From positions 15,352,858 to 15,416,857 of the forward strand of contig HG738139.1 in the NCBI GenBank assembly GCA_000499405.2: a stretch of DNA of 64,000 nt, written 5' to 3'. The stretch is from Onchocerca volvulus. Its lineage: Eukaryota; Nematoda; Chromadorea; Rhabditida; Onchocercidae. This document shows positions 11,545 to 23,661 of this stretch, piece by piece (the stretch's first letter is position 1; each line of letters opens with the position of its first letter). Both the position numbers and the translations under genes were made by a program. The notes beneath the pieces are model-generated. The model did no database searches. It saw nothing but the letters and a program-made list of their open reading frames with translations, and was not told where the DNA came from.

Positions 11545-14500
11545 ATGGACCAATGGCATGGTTGTTTTGATTGGTGTCGTAGGTGTCTTCGAAATATGGC
11601 AACCTCAAATGGTGCACGATATGGTATGTCTTATGTAAATAAATTGATAATATTTGATAAAAATACCCTATATTAAATAATTTTTTTTTTTCGTTATCAT
11701 TTCTTTTCTATGAAATCGTTTAGTTTAAAATTTTTACAAACTTTTGTAATTGTTTTTTGTTTTCGTTTTGATTGTATAATTATATGCAAATTATAAAAAA
11801 GATGAGAAACTGAATATTTAATTATGTTCAAAGTGAAAAAGCAAGATAATTAAGAAGAATTTCGATAAACATTGAAATATGCTTTCTGAAAATGAAAAAC
11901 TATTTGCAAAATTTGAAAATATTCAAATTGGCATTCTTTTCTTTGAAAATATTCAAATAGGCTATCCTTTTGCATGTAATTATCATATTATATTACGTTT
12001 ATCAAGAGAAGAAAATGATAGCGAATGAAAAAAGTTGAATTCTACGGATATTATTGAATAGCTTGGATTTGAAGAAAAAAAAAAAAAAAAATTCAATGTT
12101 GATGACAAATATGATCATGAAGTATAATTATCTGACCTGACATTCACGATAAAGAAAAAACGTTGAAGAAAATGTATTCAATTCATTAGAAGAAGAAAAT
12201 AGAAAGTTGTGGAAGAAAACATGTGAAATGGATACGGAAAAACGTAAAGAAGCGTCTTTCGAAATGCGAAATGGTTTTCACGTAATTTTAAAGTGATAAA
12301 AAAAATTTAATTGAAGAAAACATATTCGTATCAATGTAAAACGACGAAGAATAGACGCTGAAGACGACGATGGATTATTCAAGCGGCATTCATGTAATTG
12401 TGAAGAAACTATCGAAATGGCTGTTTATTGATGAAATCATTTGAGAAAAATTCATTAATAATTTTTAAATAGGATTTTACTAATTTTTATTTAGTATTTT
12501 TGAATCGTATTTCCTTCATTGCTGTTATTTTTGTTGATGAGATTTGAATATAAAAGTTTGAAATTTGCTTTATTTGTAGTAAATATAATTCTCTGTTGAA
12601 AAATTAACAATAATCGCAGGAAAATGAAGTAAACCAGGAAAATCAAAATTTATATAACTTCTTTGAATTCTAAATCAATTTTCTTATTAATTTTTATTCT
12701 AATTTTATTTCATTTTTTCGCTGAGAAAGCATCAAAATAGTTTGTTGCTAATTTTACAAATGACAAGGATTTCTAAAAATAGATGTTTTTCATTTAATTG
12801 TTCAGACTAGTCTAGGCTATTTTGCTCACTTCTACACTTGATGCAATTTTAGTCATTTAGAAATAGTCAATAGCATGAAATGAAAAAAAAAAAAAAGAAA
12901 AAGAAAAAATTGGAAAAGAGAGAAAGACCAGTATTTCAAATTTGTTAAAAAAAAAAAAAAAAAAAATGAAAAGTAGAATTTGGGGAAAGTATCTCAACTT
13001 TGCGAAAATAGAAGTCGAATCAGTCTAACTTCAAGCATTAAAGCATAGCTTTAACAAAAATTAATGACTAGCTCAAATTTTCCGATTTTAAATAAAGGAG
13101 TAATTTAAATTTATGCTCACTAAATTGAATTAGTTTAATTACACATTTGACACTTTTTTTAATTATCAATAATATAATTATTTTGATAACAAAAATTAAA
13201 TCATTTTAATTAAGAAAACATAAATTTTTTTTTCAATTTTTCATTATTCATTGTTAAATTTTTGAGCACTTTCATTTGTTTTAAACTTTAGTCTAAAATA
13301 AATTCGTGAAATTTAATGCAAAGATAATGTTAGCAATTAATAATTTAAAATTGGTTGATATATTTTTCAAAAAAAAATTCCATTTTGAATTTGCTGTTTA
13401 TTTTTCTTCCATTTTGTAAAAATATTTTATATATTAACTTTTTCCAAAGTTTTCCCAATCATTTTCTGTTTCAATAGGAAAAAAACGAGATTAGGAGACA
13501 AGAGAAATTGTTAAGCTCAAATTTTCAGACTATGAACGTATATACGATTTCTTAAAAAAATAAAAAAAAGAAAAAAAAAGAAAAAAACAAAAACTTTCAT
13601 TATCAAGCTAACAGGTTGTTTTGAATAAAACAGCTAACTGTGTTGGATAGGGTGGATATTTTCTAAAATATGTTGTTGCAAGTTGAAAAGAAATCGTTTA
13701 ACCATATCTTAATTTAATTTCAGCTAAAATACTCGAATTGATTATTTAATTATATGATAATTGTCAGAACATCTATTAATATCAATATTTATAAACAATT
13801 TTTGAAATGATTGGTAACTATGAAATAATTTTAATTTGAAAATTATATTCATTTTATTCCTTGCCATTATTATTTTTTTTTTTCTAAATTCAATCTATTC
13901 ATAATTGGTATAGAAATTTTTTGCAAAATTGATTCGTATTTTTAAACAAAATATTCGAAATGATTATTATATAATATACAAATCGGTTATAGCCATCTAC
14001 CATTATTATTTTAAATATTCTTCTAAATTCTTATTAACTTTAAAATAATTTTAAATTATTAATTCGATGCATTTCCTTTCTCATTTCTACTTCCTTTTTC
14101 CAAATTTACTCTCTTCATTATTGTTCTATAAGTTTGTTTTATTCATTTTTATTCATTTTATTTATTTTATTTTTTTATTTTTAATTAATTAATCAGTTTA
14201 TTTTTTTTTGCAGTGCTTAAAATGCAACGACCAAGGCGAAGTTTTGAAATGGTACTACAAGAAGCATGCGTACAATATCATTCGGTAGAAACGATGCGGG
14301 ATGTTCATCAGGTTGAGGTAATGAGCAGAAATAAAAAAAAAAAAACAATTGCTAAAAATGGACAAAATATTTTATGAAATATTAAAAAAAAGTTTGGAAG
14401 ACAATAAGTTATCCAAAATGTTTTTGTAAACTATGAATCGCTCAAATTAACGCATATTTTCTTATCAAAATCTTATTTGAAATAATAATGAATTAAGTTA

Positions 14501-15134
14501 AAATTTGAAAATTTTATTTATCAAAAAATATATTTCGATTTTTTTTTTCAACTTATTATCATTTAAAACAAAATTTAAAAAAAAGAGTGTATTTTGACTT
14601 TAGTAAAATATTTACATTTGTATAAAATTTCATATTTAGCAAAATTTAAGATTCAGTATTGATGATAGATGGCAAAATTACAAAAAAAGGGAAAATGAAA
14701 TTCAAAATTGAAATAATTATGATTCATTAATTAAATCAGTTAAAATTGATGAAATTTCAAATTGTCATAACTTATTTAAAAAATTAGTAAATAAATGAAC
14801 AGAAATTCAATTACTTTACGATAATTTTTCCATATAAGGTGCAATATAATTTTTATGTCGTAAGACTTAAAGACTGATCTCAAAATAAGCAACATATGTC
14901 TACAATTATTATTTTAAATTAAATTTTATTCCAAATTTTGTAACAGTTTGTAAATTTCAGCGAACAAAAACATCCAGAAATAATGCTGCTAATCACTGTG
15001 ATAACTATCACAGTGATAACAAAAACGATGTGGATTTTCTGCCAACTGGAAAAAAGATTATTAATGACGACTCGATCAGATCACCAACTTTGATGAAAAT
15101 ATCGGAAAGTTTTCAAAATCAAAATATTCAGTAA
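11545..15134 (+). CDS. Three-exon gene of unknown function (candidate)
   Basis: Exons 11545-11623, 14214-14317 and 14961-15134 join with good sites (GTATGT/TTGCAG, GTAATG/TTTCAG) and consistent phases into 118 aa starting MDQWHGCFDWCRRCL. The N-terminus is cysteine- and tryptophan-rich, the middle is basic (LKMQRPRRSFEMVLQEA), and the C-terminus is polar with many Asn and Asp. The ATG is in a good context (CCATGG). No AG lies between 11472 and 11545, so exon 1 must start a transcript or be reached by trans-splicing further upstream. The same first two exons are also open in another frame from an ATG at 11558 (46 aa, ending at 14288, with CLKCNDQGEVLKWYYKK), so the coding frame is uncertain. 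The longer frame is preferred because it continues through exon 3. No family is recognised. Confidence 0.4.
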
Positions 15135-16586
15135 TCGTAATTTTCATATTTCATAATAATTATCATCTTCATTCTAATGAATCCAATATAGTTGAGATTA
15201 ATTTAAATGAAAAAAGCTGAAAAACTTTTTAATCTGATTGAATCAGTTTTTTCACTTTTGCTTTTTGTAGCAAAATTTTTTGTATGATAAATTATAATGT
15301 TTCCTCTTTTCTGGAGTTATGGAAAAAAACTTTTCTTCAGCATTTGTCAACATACACTGAAATGATGAAATTTATCCAATTTAAATTCTTTTTTTTTTCT
15401 TTTTATTTTGATCTATTTATAGCTTCTTCAAAGTTTATCTTAAATTGATCTCATCCTCTTCAATTCAGTTCTTATTTTCTGATATGCAATGAATGGGCAA
15501 ATTTAATGTGATATTGTAATTGTGTGACATCGTAGTACGTGTTGTTGACTAACTTTTCAAAAATTTTTTTCTTAACTTCATTATTTTTTGATTATTCAAT
15601 TCTTCAATTCAAGTATCCATATGAAAAGAAATTTTAAACTTTGTAGAATAATTACTTTTTTTTAGAAAGACTTTTAAATTTTCTCATTTCTGTTTATATT
15701 TGAAATCATTTTTTATTTCATTCTCATTATGCATATGTCAGTGAGAAATTTCGAATGCATGAAATGCCCACAGATTTTTTGCTGGATGCAGCAAAAATTA
15801 AATAGTTATAATAATTATTTCAATTAATTAAAGTCTACAAGTGGTTTAATATGTAAGTATACATGTAGTGCTTCAAAATTTTAATAAAATCTTATAAATC
15901 TATTTCTAAATATTTTTTTTTTTCAAAAAGATGCTAAATGCAAATATCACCGTATTGATAGCATGGGTGATATAAAAAATAAGTTGCAGATGTTACTATT
16001 ACGAACAGTAAAAAAACAACGTTTTTTGTTAGTGAAATATTTCATAATTTATATTTTAAAATTTAACAGCATTTATTTTAATAAACGATTTGAATTCTGG
16101 TGATCTTTCACTTTGTTTCGAGCATTAAAATGTTTCAAAAAAATTGTGACTATGAAAGATGCAAAAATTTTCATTTAAACTAACAAATGATACGTAATTC
16201 AATCATATTAAAAAAAAAAAAAAAAAAAAAAACAAAAAAAAAAACAAAAAAAGGAAGAAAAGAAAAGAAGTGAAATCAAATAAGGAAGAAAAATGAAACA
16301 CAGGTGAACAAATAATTGCTATTATTGATCATATTATGGTATTTTGGGATTGAAAATTTTAAAAAAAGAAATTTTTCCATATTTATTCCATACTTCGAAC
16401 TAATGTATTAAAATAGAAAAAAAGAAAATCCCAAAGAATTGATTCATATCTATTTATTGATTAATTTAACAAATATTTCAATTATTTTATTCAATTATTT
16501 CAATTTTTCGATTTTTCAATACATATACAGTAAAATGTTTCGAATAAGGATTAAAACTTGCTGAATTAATGATCTTGATAAAAAAA
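15135..16586. other. Intergenic, A/T-rich, with a dispersed repeat
   Basis: No coding exon is seen. AATAAA near 15889 could serve the preceding gene. A poly-A tract lies at 16211-16232. From about 16090 to the start of the retroelement at about 16587 the sequence resembles 32285-32920 (see the repeat entries). Confidence 0.5.
16090..16586 (+). repeat. Diverged dispersed repeat, copy 1 of the 16/32-kb pair
   Basis: Blocks shared in order with 32285-32920 include ATCTTTCACTT, CATTAAAAT-TTTCAAAA, TTTAAACTAACAAATGATAC, a purine-rich AAGAAA stretch, TTTTCCATAT, TATTGATTAATTT and ATTAAAACTT-TGAATT. The right edge coincides with the start of the BEL/Pao fragment, so the retroelement piece appears to sit inside or at the end of this repeat. 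Identity was judged by eye. Confidence 0.6.
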
Positions 16587-17385
16587 TGCAAATTCTTTTG
16601 AGTCAATTAGAAGAAATAATCGAGAGTGGAAAACAACGATCGAAACAATGGAAAGAATTTTACGATAACTGGATGCTGCAGGTGAAAATTTACAGCATTC
16701 TAGTATAGAAATTATTGCTGAAGGTAAATTACCCGCATGGATATTAGACAAGTGTATCAGTTAAAAAAAGAACAAGAAATGTGGACGGTTGAAAAGCTAA
16801 GATAATTCCTAACAGAACTAGTGCAAAGAAATGAAGAAATCACTAGATACCAAACACTCAACAGGGAAAAAACACTAGAAGAATTTAAAACAAAACGAGC
16901 CTCATATGATATTAAGGGAGAAACATCGACCTTAGTTGCGTTAAAACAATCCAAACAAAATACGCTGACTACAGAATCGAAGAAAAATTCCATAGCTAAC
17001 AAATTTAGAATACCCTGCGCGTTTTGCAAAAAGGACCATTGGAATAATCAGTGCCATATCTATCCTACGCTCAGACACCGATTGGAGCGTCTGAAAGAAC
17101 TCAATGCATGCACCAATTGTCTTCGAACAGGTCATGCAACGAATAATTGCAATAAAAGGAAACCTTCATGTTTCTATTGCAACAAAAGTCTCCACAACAC
17201 GGCGTTATGTCCTAGCAAATACAAGGAAGCTACCCAAACAGTGGAATCAAATGAAGAAAAAGAAGAAATAGAATCAACTGTGATAACAAATTCAATAATC
17301 AAAAAAGGACTGCAACAAGATAAGCGAATTTTACTTTTATGCAAGAAAATCAATGTAGTCAATCTAAATTATCCAAGAAATCAAC
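16587..17385 (+). repeat. Left arm of a long inverted repeat (gag)
   Basis: This arm is nearly the reverse complement of 18805-19605 over its whole length, with scattered substitutions and small indels. The match starts at the CAATTAGAAGAAATAATCGA region and ends at TTATCCAAGAAAT. The arms flank about 1.4 kb of protease and RT sequence. A transcript reading through both arms could fold into a long double-stranded RNA. Confidence 0.85.
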
Positions 17386-18800
17386 AAAAAGTGTTGGCCG
17401 TATTTGACATCGGTTTGCAACTATCCTTTATATCTAAGGACTTAGCATATCGATTGAGACTTCAGAAAACCGAAGAAAAGGAATTGAAGATCGCTTCATT
17501 TAGTAATAAGACACCGAAAGTATGCCTTGCTGCCAAACCAGAATTAGGAGTGAAAATTTGGCAAAAGATTACAATATCATTCAAGGCAACTGTGATTGAC
17601 TACTTAACAAATGAGATACAAGTAATTGATTTGGATAAGAAAGAACTACAGTGCATAAAACAACAAAATCAACTAGTTGGCCTCAAGAGTCATTGGAAGC
17701 AACTGGACGTACTTATTGGAGCCGACTACTTCTTCAGATTTATCCAACTGAATAAGATTGAGAATTTGAAATCCGGGTTCTCGTTACTTCACACTATAGT
17801 TGGATCAGGATACACGGATGAAATCTAGAATCATAATTTAACATCCGTAGAATCTACCTGTACCGTTAATGCCACAAATGTTCTAGATATAGATCAATTC
17901 TGGAAATTAGAATTAATAGGGATTCAAGAACAACCTAGTGCTTGTGATGATGAAAAGGCATTAGAACATTTTAAACGAAATATCACCAAGAAATGTGAGA
18001 GATATCAAGTCTGCTGGCCATGGGAAAATTCGAAGATTAAATTAAATGACAAGTATAGTCTTTGCCTTGGTCGATTAAAAGCGTTACTTAGACGACTTCA
18101 GGCTAATTTTCAACTACATGGTCGATACAATGAAATAATTCAAGAACAGCTACAGTCGAACATAATCGAAGAAGTTTCTCGGGACATGAACCAGGTTGGC
18201 ATAATTCATTATTTGCCTCATCATGAAGTATTAACACTCAACAAATCCATGACAAAATTGAGAATCGTTTACGACGCATCAGCTCATTCTAAAGAAACAA
18301 AGAGTCTAAATGATGTTTTGTACCGTGGACCAATAACACTTACCGATTTAATCGGAGTTTTACTTAGATTTCGAATGATAAAAAATGTGATAGTAGCTGA
18401 TATTGAAAAAGCATTACTTCAAATAGAATTGCATCCATCGGATAGAAATTGCACTCGATTTCTTTGGCTAAAGGATATCAAAGGTACAGTAAGCGAAGAA
18501 AACATAAATTGTTACCGTTTTAAAAGAGTTCCATTTGGAGTAATATCACCACCCTTATTATTGTCAGCTACTTTAAACTACCACTTGGAAAGTCATAAAA
18601 GTAAGATCGCTCATGACATAAAGTAAAAACTTTACGTTGATAATATAATATTATCAACTGAAGGTATAAAAAAAGCTTTTTGTGAAGCTTCAATGAATGT
18701 AGGAGAATTTCTTTCAAACAATCAAGAATTCAATGAAATCATATCAGAAAAGGATCGAGAAGATGCAAGTCAAATGAAAAAAGTTCTTGGAAGAAATTAT
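16587..18800 (+). mobile_element. BEL/Pao retrotransposon fragment: gag, protease and RT (decayed)
   Basis: The fragment starts within a DUF1759-like gag region (frameshifted, 16587-16820) and continues as an open frame from 16821 to 17828. Cys-His knuckles follow: CAFCKKDHWNNQC, then two of form CX2CX4HX4C (CTNCLRTGHATNNC and CFYCNKSLHNTALC). Next comes an aspartic-protease-like segment with AVFDIGLQLSFI, where DIG stands in place of the usual D(S/T)G. After a TAG at 17826-17828 the same frame carries the linker and reverse transcriptase, with LRIVYDASA, the motif A aspartate in VADIEKALLQIEL, and YVDN. Another in-frame stop lies at 18624-18626, just before YVDN. The piece ends near 18800 without RNase H, integrase or a 3' LTR. 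It is a dead, truncated copy; family assignment to BEL/Pao rests on DUF1759, the knuckle array and the RT motifs. Confidence 0.85.
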
Positions 18801-20291
18801 CCATTTCTTGGATAATTTGGATTGACTACACTGATTTCCTTGCATAAAAGTAAGATTCGCTTACCTTGTTGCAGTCCTGTTTCGGTTATTGAATTTGTTA
18901 TCACAGTTGATTCTATTTCTTCTTTTTCTTCATTTGATTCCACTGTTTGGGTAGCTTCCTTGTATTTGCTAGGACATAGCGCCGTGTTGTGGAGACTTTT
19001 GCAATAGAAACATGAAGGTTTCCTTTTCTTGCAATTATTTGTTGCATGACCTGTTCGAAGACAATTGGTGCATGCATTGAGTTCTTTCAGACGCTCCAAT
19101 CGGTGTCTGAGCGTAGGATAGATATGGCACTGATTATTCCAATGGTCCTTTTTGCAAAACGCGCAGGGTTTCTAACTTTGTTAGCTATGGAATTTTTCTT
19201 CGATTCTGTAGTCAGCGTATTTTGTTTCGATTGTTTGAACGCAACTAAGGTCGATGTTTCTCCTTTAATATCATATGAAGCTCGTTTTGTTTAAATTCTT
19301 TGAGTGGTTTTTCCCCGTTGAGTGTTTGGTATCTAGTGATTTCTTCATTTCTTTGCACTAGTTCTGTTAGGAATTGTCTTAGCTTGTCAACCGTCCACAT
19401 TTCTTGTTCTTTTTTTAACTGATACACTTGTCTAATATCCATGCGGGTAATTTACTTTCAATAATAATTTCTATACTAGAATGCTGTAAATTTTCACCTG
19501 CAGCATCCAGTTGTCGTAAAATTCTTTCCATTGTTTCGATCGTTGTTTTCCACTCTCGATTATTTTTTCTAATTGAGCGTAATTCATTGCAAAGTAATTT
19601 TTTAATAATAAGACGGTTGCCATATTTCTCCTTCAAAACTTTTCTTATGACATCATAGTTCTCCGGAGCGATATCGTAACCTTTTACGGTTAGTAAAGCA
19701 TCTCCGTTGAGGCAAGACATCAAGTAATTCAGTTTCTTAATATTTGGAATATTTTGGAGATCGACTGCTGCTTTGAAGCTGCTCCAAAATTGTCTCCATG
19801 ATTTTGGATCACTATTAAACGTTGGTAATGGAAACTGTGGCAAATTTACCGTTGCGTGATATAAGAGAATTTCGTTTTGCAGAGGTAATTCCTTCGCATC
19901 TTGTTGATTCAGTCGTTGTAGAGCTAACTCATTATCGTCACTATAAATATTTAAAGATATGATAGCCTCTTTCGTCTCACTTATCAAGTTTATGATACCT
20001 TTATTGTCGTCGATCATTTCCCCATATTTATCCTCTTTCTTTCTTGTTTGCTGATTCGTAATTTTCTGGATATATTTTAACCAAGTCCGATTTGTTTCTT
20101 CTAATGTGCTTATATAAAGTCCAAGACGCATTATTTTCTCCTTGATGATTCTCCTCCTTTGATAGCTGCGGATCCGATTGAGATAAGTTCAGCTCCCCGA
20201 CTTCATTGACGAGCTTCTCGATCCTCGCTTTGGCCGATTCAGCTCTCTTGATTATACTGGTTGACATTTTATACCTTACTTCAGACACCAA
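18801..20291 (-). mobile_element. BEL/Pao gag fragment, inverted copy
   Basis: Read on the minus strand, this begins with a gag start at 20267 or 20291 (MSTSIIKRAESAKARIEKLV), then a helical region and DUF1759-type sequence (DPKSWRQFWSSFKAAV, LNYLMSCLNGDALLTVKGYD, VIRKVLKEKYGN), and then Cys-His knuckles up to about 18805. The frame is broken near 20100, 19430 and 19250. One knuckle has lost a residue (CFYCKSLHNTALC, spacing CX2CX3HX4C). It is truncated exactly where homology to the plus-strand copy ends and is joined tail-to-tail to that copy's RT segment. No protease or RT is present in this orientation. Confidence 0.85.
18805..19605 (-). repeat. Right arm of the long inverted repeat (gag)
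   Basis: Reverse-complement partner of 16587-17385. It contains the same Cys-His array and the downstream VESNEEKEEIESTVITNSI stretch. The arm is part of the minus-strand gag fragment; the remaining 5' gag of this copy (19606-20291) has no counterpart on the left. Confidence 0.85.
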
Positions 20292-20298
20292 TTTATCG

Positions 20299-20831
20299 TG
20301 AAAATATTTTTTGCGACTATGACGATTCCTTTTAGAAAACGGTATTTATTAAATAGGGAACAATTACGAACCAACAATTATTCGAAAGTATCCAAATGGT
20401 TGATCACTGTGTTTCTTTCCTTGGTTACTCGTAAAACAGAAGATTTTTTGTCCCTTTTGCTGATTGTTTTGTTGATTGGAATCGAATGGCTGGTGTCGTT
20501 GTATAATAATGTCGGTAGAAAGCCCTTGTAGCAGACTGTTGCAGTAACGTAGGCGCTCGTTGGCTGATCGTGGAATAATAATATATTTCTGCGCTAAATC
20601 CGATCCTTATATATCCTTTCGAAATCCCTCTTTCTTTCCTGATCTCCAGTTTGGCGCCTCAGGATCTCGCTTTGTTTAACTGTTAGTTGGAACGTCTGGC
20701 GGAAAACATGTTTATTGTTTTGGCGGGAAACATGTTTACCCTAATATTATCGGTCTGTTGGTATATTTGAAATTAGCGCTTCATAACCTTAAACGCCCCT
20801 TGTTTATATCAATTTTCGGATTTTTCCGACA
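20299..20831 (-). mobile_element. Putative 5' LTR of the inverted BEL/Pao copy
   Basis: Directly upstream of the minus-strand gag is a block with higher GC than the flanks. On the minus strand it would begin TGTCGGAAAAATCC at 20831 and end in TCA at 20299. A TGG-initiated sequence (TGGTGTCTGAAG) follows within a few bases and could be a tRNA primer-binding site. The TG...CA ends, the position relative to gag and the compositional shift support an LTR. There is no second LTR in the window to confirm the boundaries, so the coordinates are inferred. Confidence 0.5.
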
Positions 20832-20929
20832 TAATCTATTTAGATTTATAAAAATGATTGGGTAAGCTGCATATCATCCGAAAGGTTTAAAATTACGGGA
20901 ACATTCTGAATCCACTGGATGAATCAGAA

Positions 20930-21090
20930 TCAACAAAACGTCATAACTTGCAAGACAGTAAGCATTTTGTTGACATATTCATTATTCATTAGATTTTCTT
21001 CGTTCTGCTATTACGTTTTCATTTATCATCTAAGGAGAATTTAAGGCAGAAAATCAAATTATTATGTTTCCTTTTACTTAAGCGGGTTTT
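20930..21090 (+). repeat. Diverged dispersed repeat, copy 2
   Basis: Counterpart of 726-900, sharing AATCAACAAAAC, a TTTTGTTGACATATTCAT block, TTCGTTCTGCTAT, GGCAGAAAATCAA and TTTCCTTTTA in the same order. It lies about 100 bp outside the putative LTR, so it is flanking rather than retroelement sequence. Confidence 0.5.
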
Positions 21091-21414
21091 TTTTTTGGTA
21101 CAAAATTTTGGTTTATCATTGCTCTTTTTTATTTAGATTGTGTGTGTGTGCATACACAGGGACAGCATTTTGGAATTATATTCAAGTTTTGAAATGATTG
21201 CATTTTGTACTAATGTTATAATATTAAAAAATTACTTTGTATTGAGCAGAATCATTTGCTTCAAAATATTTCAACTTTATTCGTGTCGGTTTTTTTTGTT
21301 TTTGGTAAGCATAGATTGAAAGGCTTGAGTATTTATAAATCTCTAATATGTAGATTTGTTGGTGATGAATTAAAATGAAGAGGATGAAAATGAATTTGAG
21401 TCATAAAATTTTAG

Positions 21415-21545
21415 GTGAACAGTACACTTCATCCCCAGTTAAAAGCAGCATTTCAGAACATGCCGATGTAAATGAAAGCACTGAACCAAAAACAAGTTTC
21501 CGAGGAATGGAACTGCAATCGATTGCAAATGTGGGAAAAAATTGA
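21415..21545 (+). CDS. Candidate last exon of an unidentified gene
   Basis: After a TTTTAG acceptor at 21409-21414, two bases complete a split codon and 42 open codons follow, ending in TGA at 21543-21545. The peptide is Ser/Thr/Glu-rich (EQYTSSPVKSSISEH, then TEPKTSFRGMELQSIANV). Codon use looks coding, with balanced third positions in very A/T-rich DNA. No upstream partner exon was identified; the retroelement insertion at 16.6-20.8 kb may separate it from the rest of its gene. The function is unknown. Confidence 0.35.
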
Positions 21546-22676
21546 ATGCAAGCTGTGCGGAATGAAAAATGTTAGTTGAAGTTGAAAGTTTTGAAATTTT
21601 TTACTTCATATAATGAAAATTATGATGATATTATTGCAAGCTTCATGATAACTGTGACAGCAATTAGAATGATATCAATTACAAGTATTTTCACATCGCA
21701 CATATGGGGTCGCTTATCTATTGTTATTGAGGTAATCATATTTAAATAGTTAAAATTAGACACTTTTTTTTTTTGAATGATAAGATTTTATTACAATTGT
21801 AAGCTGAAATTTCTAACATTTCGGCACAAAACAGTGCAATACTTTGCAACACGGTTTTAAAGCATTTTCACAAATGCTGTTGCTCCACCAAACAGAATCA
21901 CTGGTACAAAACGGGGAAGAAAAGCAGAAGCGCCGAAATGTTTTCAGACTAAAAAAACACAACAAAAAAAAAAAAGTGCGAAATAAACTGAAATAATTAA
22001 TGGATAATCCGTAGGACAATGTCCAGCCCAAATCAATCGAAAAAAAAAAATCTACTCAAAATTTATAATAAAAAATACAGAAAATTATCCAAAACTGAAT
22101 GATAAGTACTAGACCAAATCAGAGTCACTAAAACAAAAAACAGAACTAAACATTAAAATTACATCAAATGACTTGCTAGGAACTGAACACAAAATAGTAA
22201 AAGCAAATAAAAAAAAAAAAAAAAAAAAAAAATTGAGGAACAACACGAACAGGACTAGCCATAGAATCACATTCAATAAAAATTATAGGATCACTCAAAT
22301 CATTGAATTAACAAATTCTTTAAAAAAAAAAAAAATTCTGATATGCAAATTCTTAATTTTTTTTTTTTTTCTATCAGATAATTGTCTTTACGGCAAAAGC
22401 TAAAATATGCAAAAAGAAAACAACAAAGCTTTCTTAGGTATAAGCTCAGGCTTAGGGAAGAAATAAAACAAACCCAGAAAAAACATAAAACAAAATTACA
22501 AATAAAAAATACATATTCCCAACCATTTCTCTACCTATCCACCATCCTACCTACCCCTGCCCAGCCGCTTCGCACCTCACAAACTTCAACATCACCGCAT
22601 TTTAAATTCGTAACTTAACCGCTCAAATTCGGTTAAATTTTTGGAATATTACCAACCGCTATAACCATCCAAAAAT

Positions 22677-22953
22677 CTGTGAATCAAGACGAAATTCAAA
22701 GTTTTGCTGAATTTTCGCGTACAAATTTTGCAGAGAAAGAGAGAAGTCAAGGATTGCGGGCAAAGAAATGAAAAGAGATGGAAGGCGCATTGGAAGAAAT
22801 GTAGAGAGAGAGAGAGAGAGGGAGTAATAATTTGGAGAACCAAATAATGGGAGAATCAATCACATAGATCTCTCCAATGAGAATGGAAGGTAAATCAAGT
22901 ACAAAAATGTGTGAATCAAGACGAAATTCAAAATTTTACTGGAATTCTCTGCG
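22677..22953 (+). repeat. Short direct duplication
   Basis: A block of about 44 nt starting TGTGAATCAAGACGAAATTC occurs at about 22677-22720 and again at 22910-22953 with a few changes. The spacer holds a GA-rich tract. No coding meaning is visible. Confidence 0.6.
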
Positions 22954-23639
22954 TTTTATTTACATCTAAAATGTTTAATGCTAGGAGATAAATAAAATTT
23001 TCACATGCGACAAATCAAAGAGACAAATCAAATCATGACGTTAGAATCACTAAATGACAAATTTGAATCAATCGAACCAAAAATAATGGGAAATAGCAAT
23101 CTTTAGTTTTATTTAATCTCATTTGTAAGAAAAAAATTCAATCTATTTCTACTCGATGATCATAACTTGTTGCTAAGAAAAGAACGTTGAAATGAGCGAG
23201 GAACATCAAAGAATTGTGATTTTTTTATTTTAAATAATTTGTCACCCTTGATGGTTGTATAAAATCTATTTCTTTGTTTCAAATCAAATGACTCTTTTTT
23301 TTATGGCATTTTTAAGTAGCTTAAGCTTGTTTTACGGCTATGTCAAATACTTTAATCTTTGTTTTCTGCTGTAGTAAATCATACCATAGAAGCACTCTCT
23401 CATGCACTAACAAAGAAAAGCTTTCTCATGTTACGGAGATGCTCCTTTATGCATCATTTTAAAGGAAGGCTAACGAAGGATGCGGTTGGTTCCTCTATCT
23501 GGGATATTTCAATTTTCTTCTTAATAATATCTTTATCCCCTTTTCTCATATTAATAAGTCATCATTTATATTGTTTTATTCATATAACTGATTTATAATT
23601 GTTCGTACGTTGTCGTGTCATTTAAATTTCTGTAATAAA

Positions 23640-23661
23640 GGTTTAATTACCCAAGTTTGAG
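23640..23661 (+). other. Exact genomic SL1 spliced-leader sequence without a splice donor
   Basis: The 22-nt nematode SL1 leader is present exactly, from GGTTTAATTA to AGTTTGAG. In a real SL RNA gene the leader is followed immediately by a GT splice donor and the Sm-site RNA body; here it is followed by ATACCGCGAAAT, so it cannot donate a leader. This is what the 5' end of a trans-spliced mRNA would look like after reverse transcription and reinsertion. The following 300 bases have higher GC than the flanks and contain an open stretch (codons from 23816, SATVTRTTVAKFKI), but the parent gene was not recognised and no poly(A) end or target duplication could be fixed. Confidence 0.8.

Noticed and set aside
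16757..17135. Minus-strand frames within the left gag arm
   Set aside because: They are complements of the gag sequence; the sense strand shows the Cys-His knuckles.
20298..20531. 77-codon plus-strand frame
   Set aside because: It lies antisense in the putative LTR and has no splice context or family.
23640..23661. Functional SL RNA gene
   Set aside because: The leader is not followed by a GT donor and no Sm site or SL RNA body is visible.
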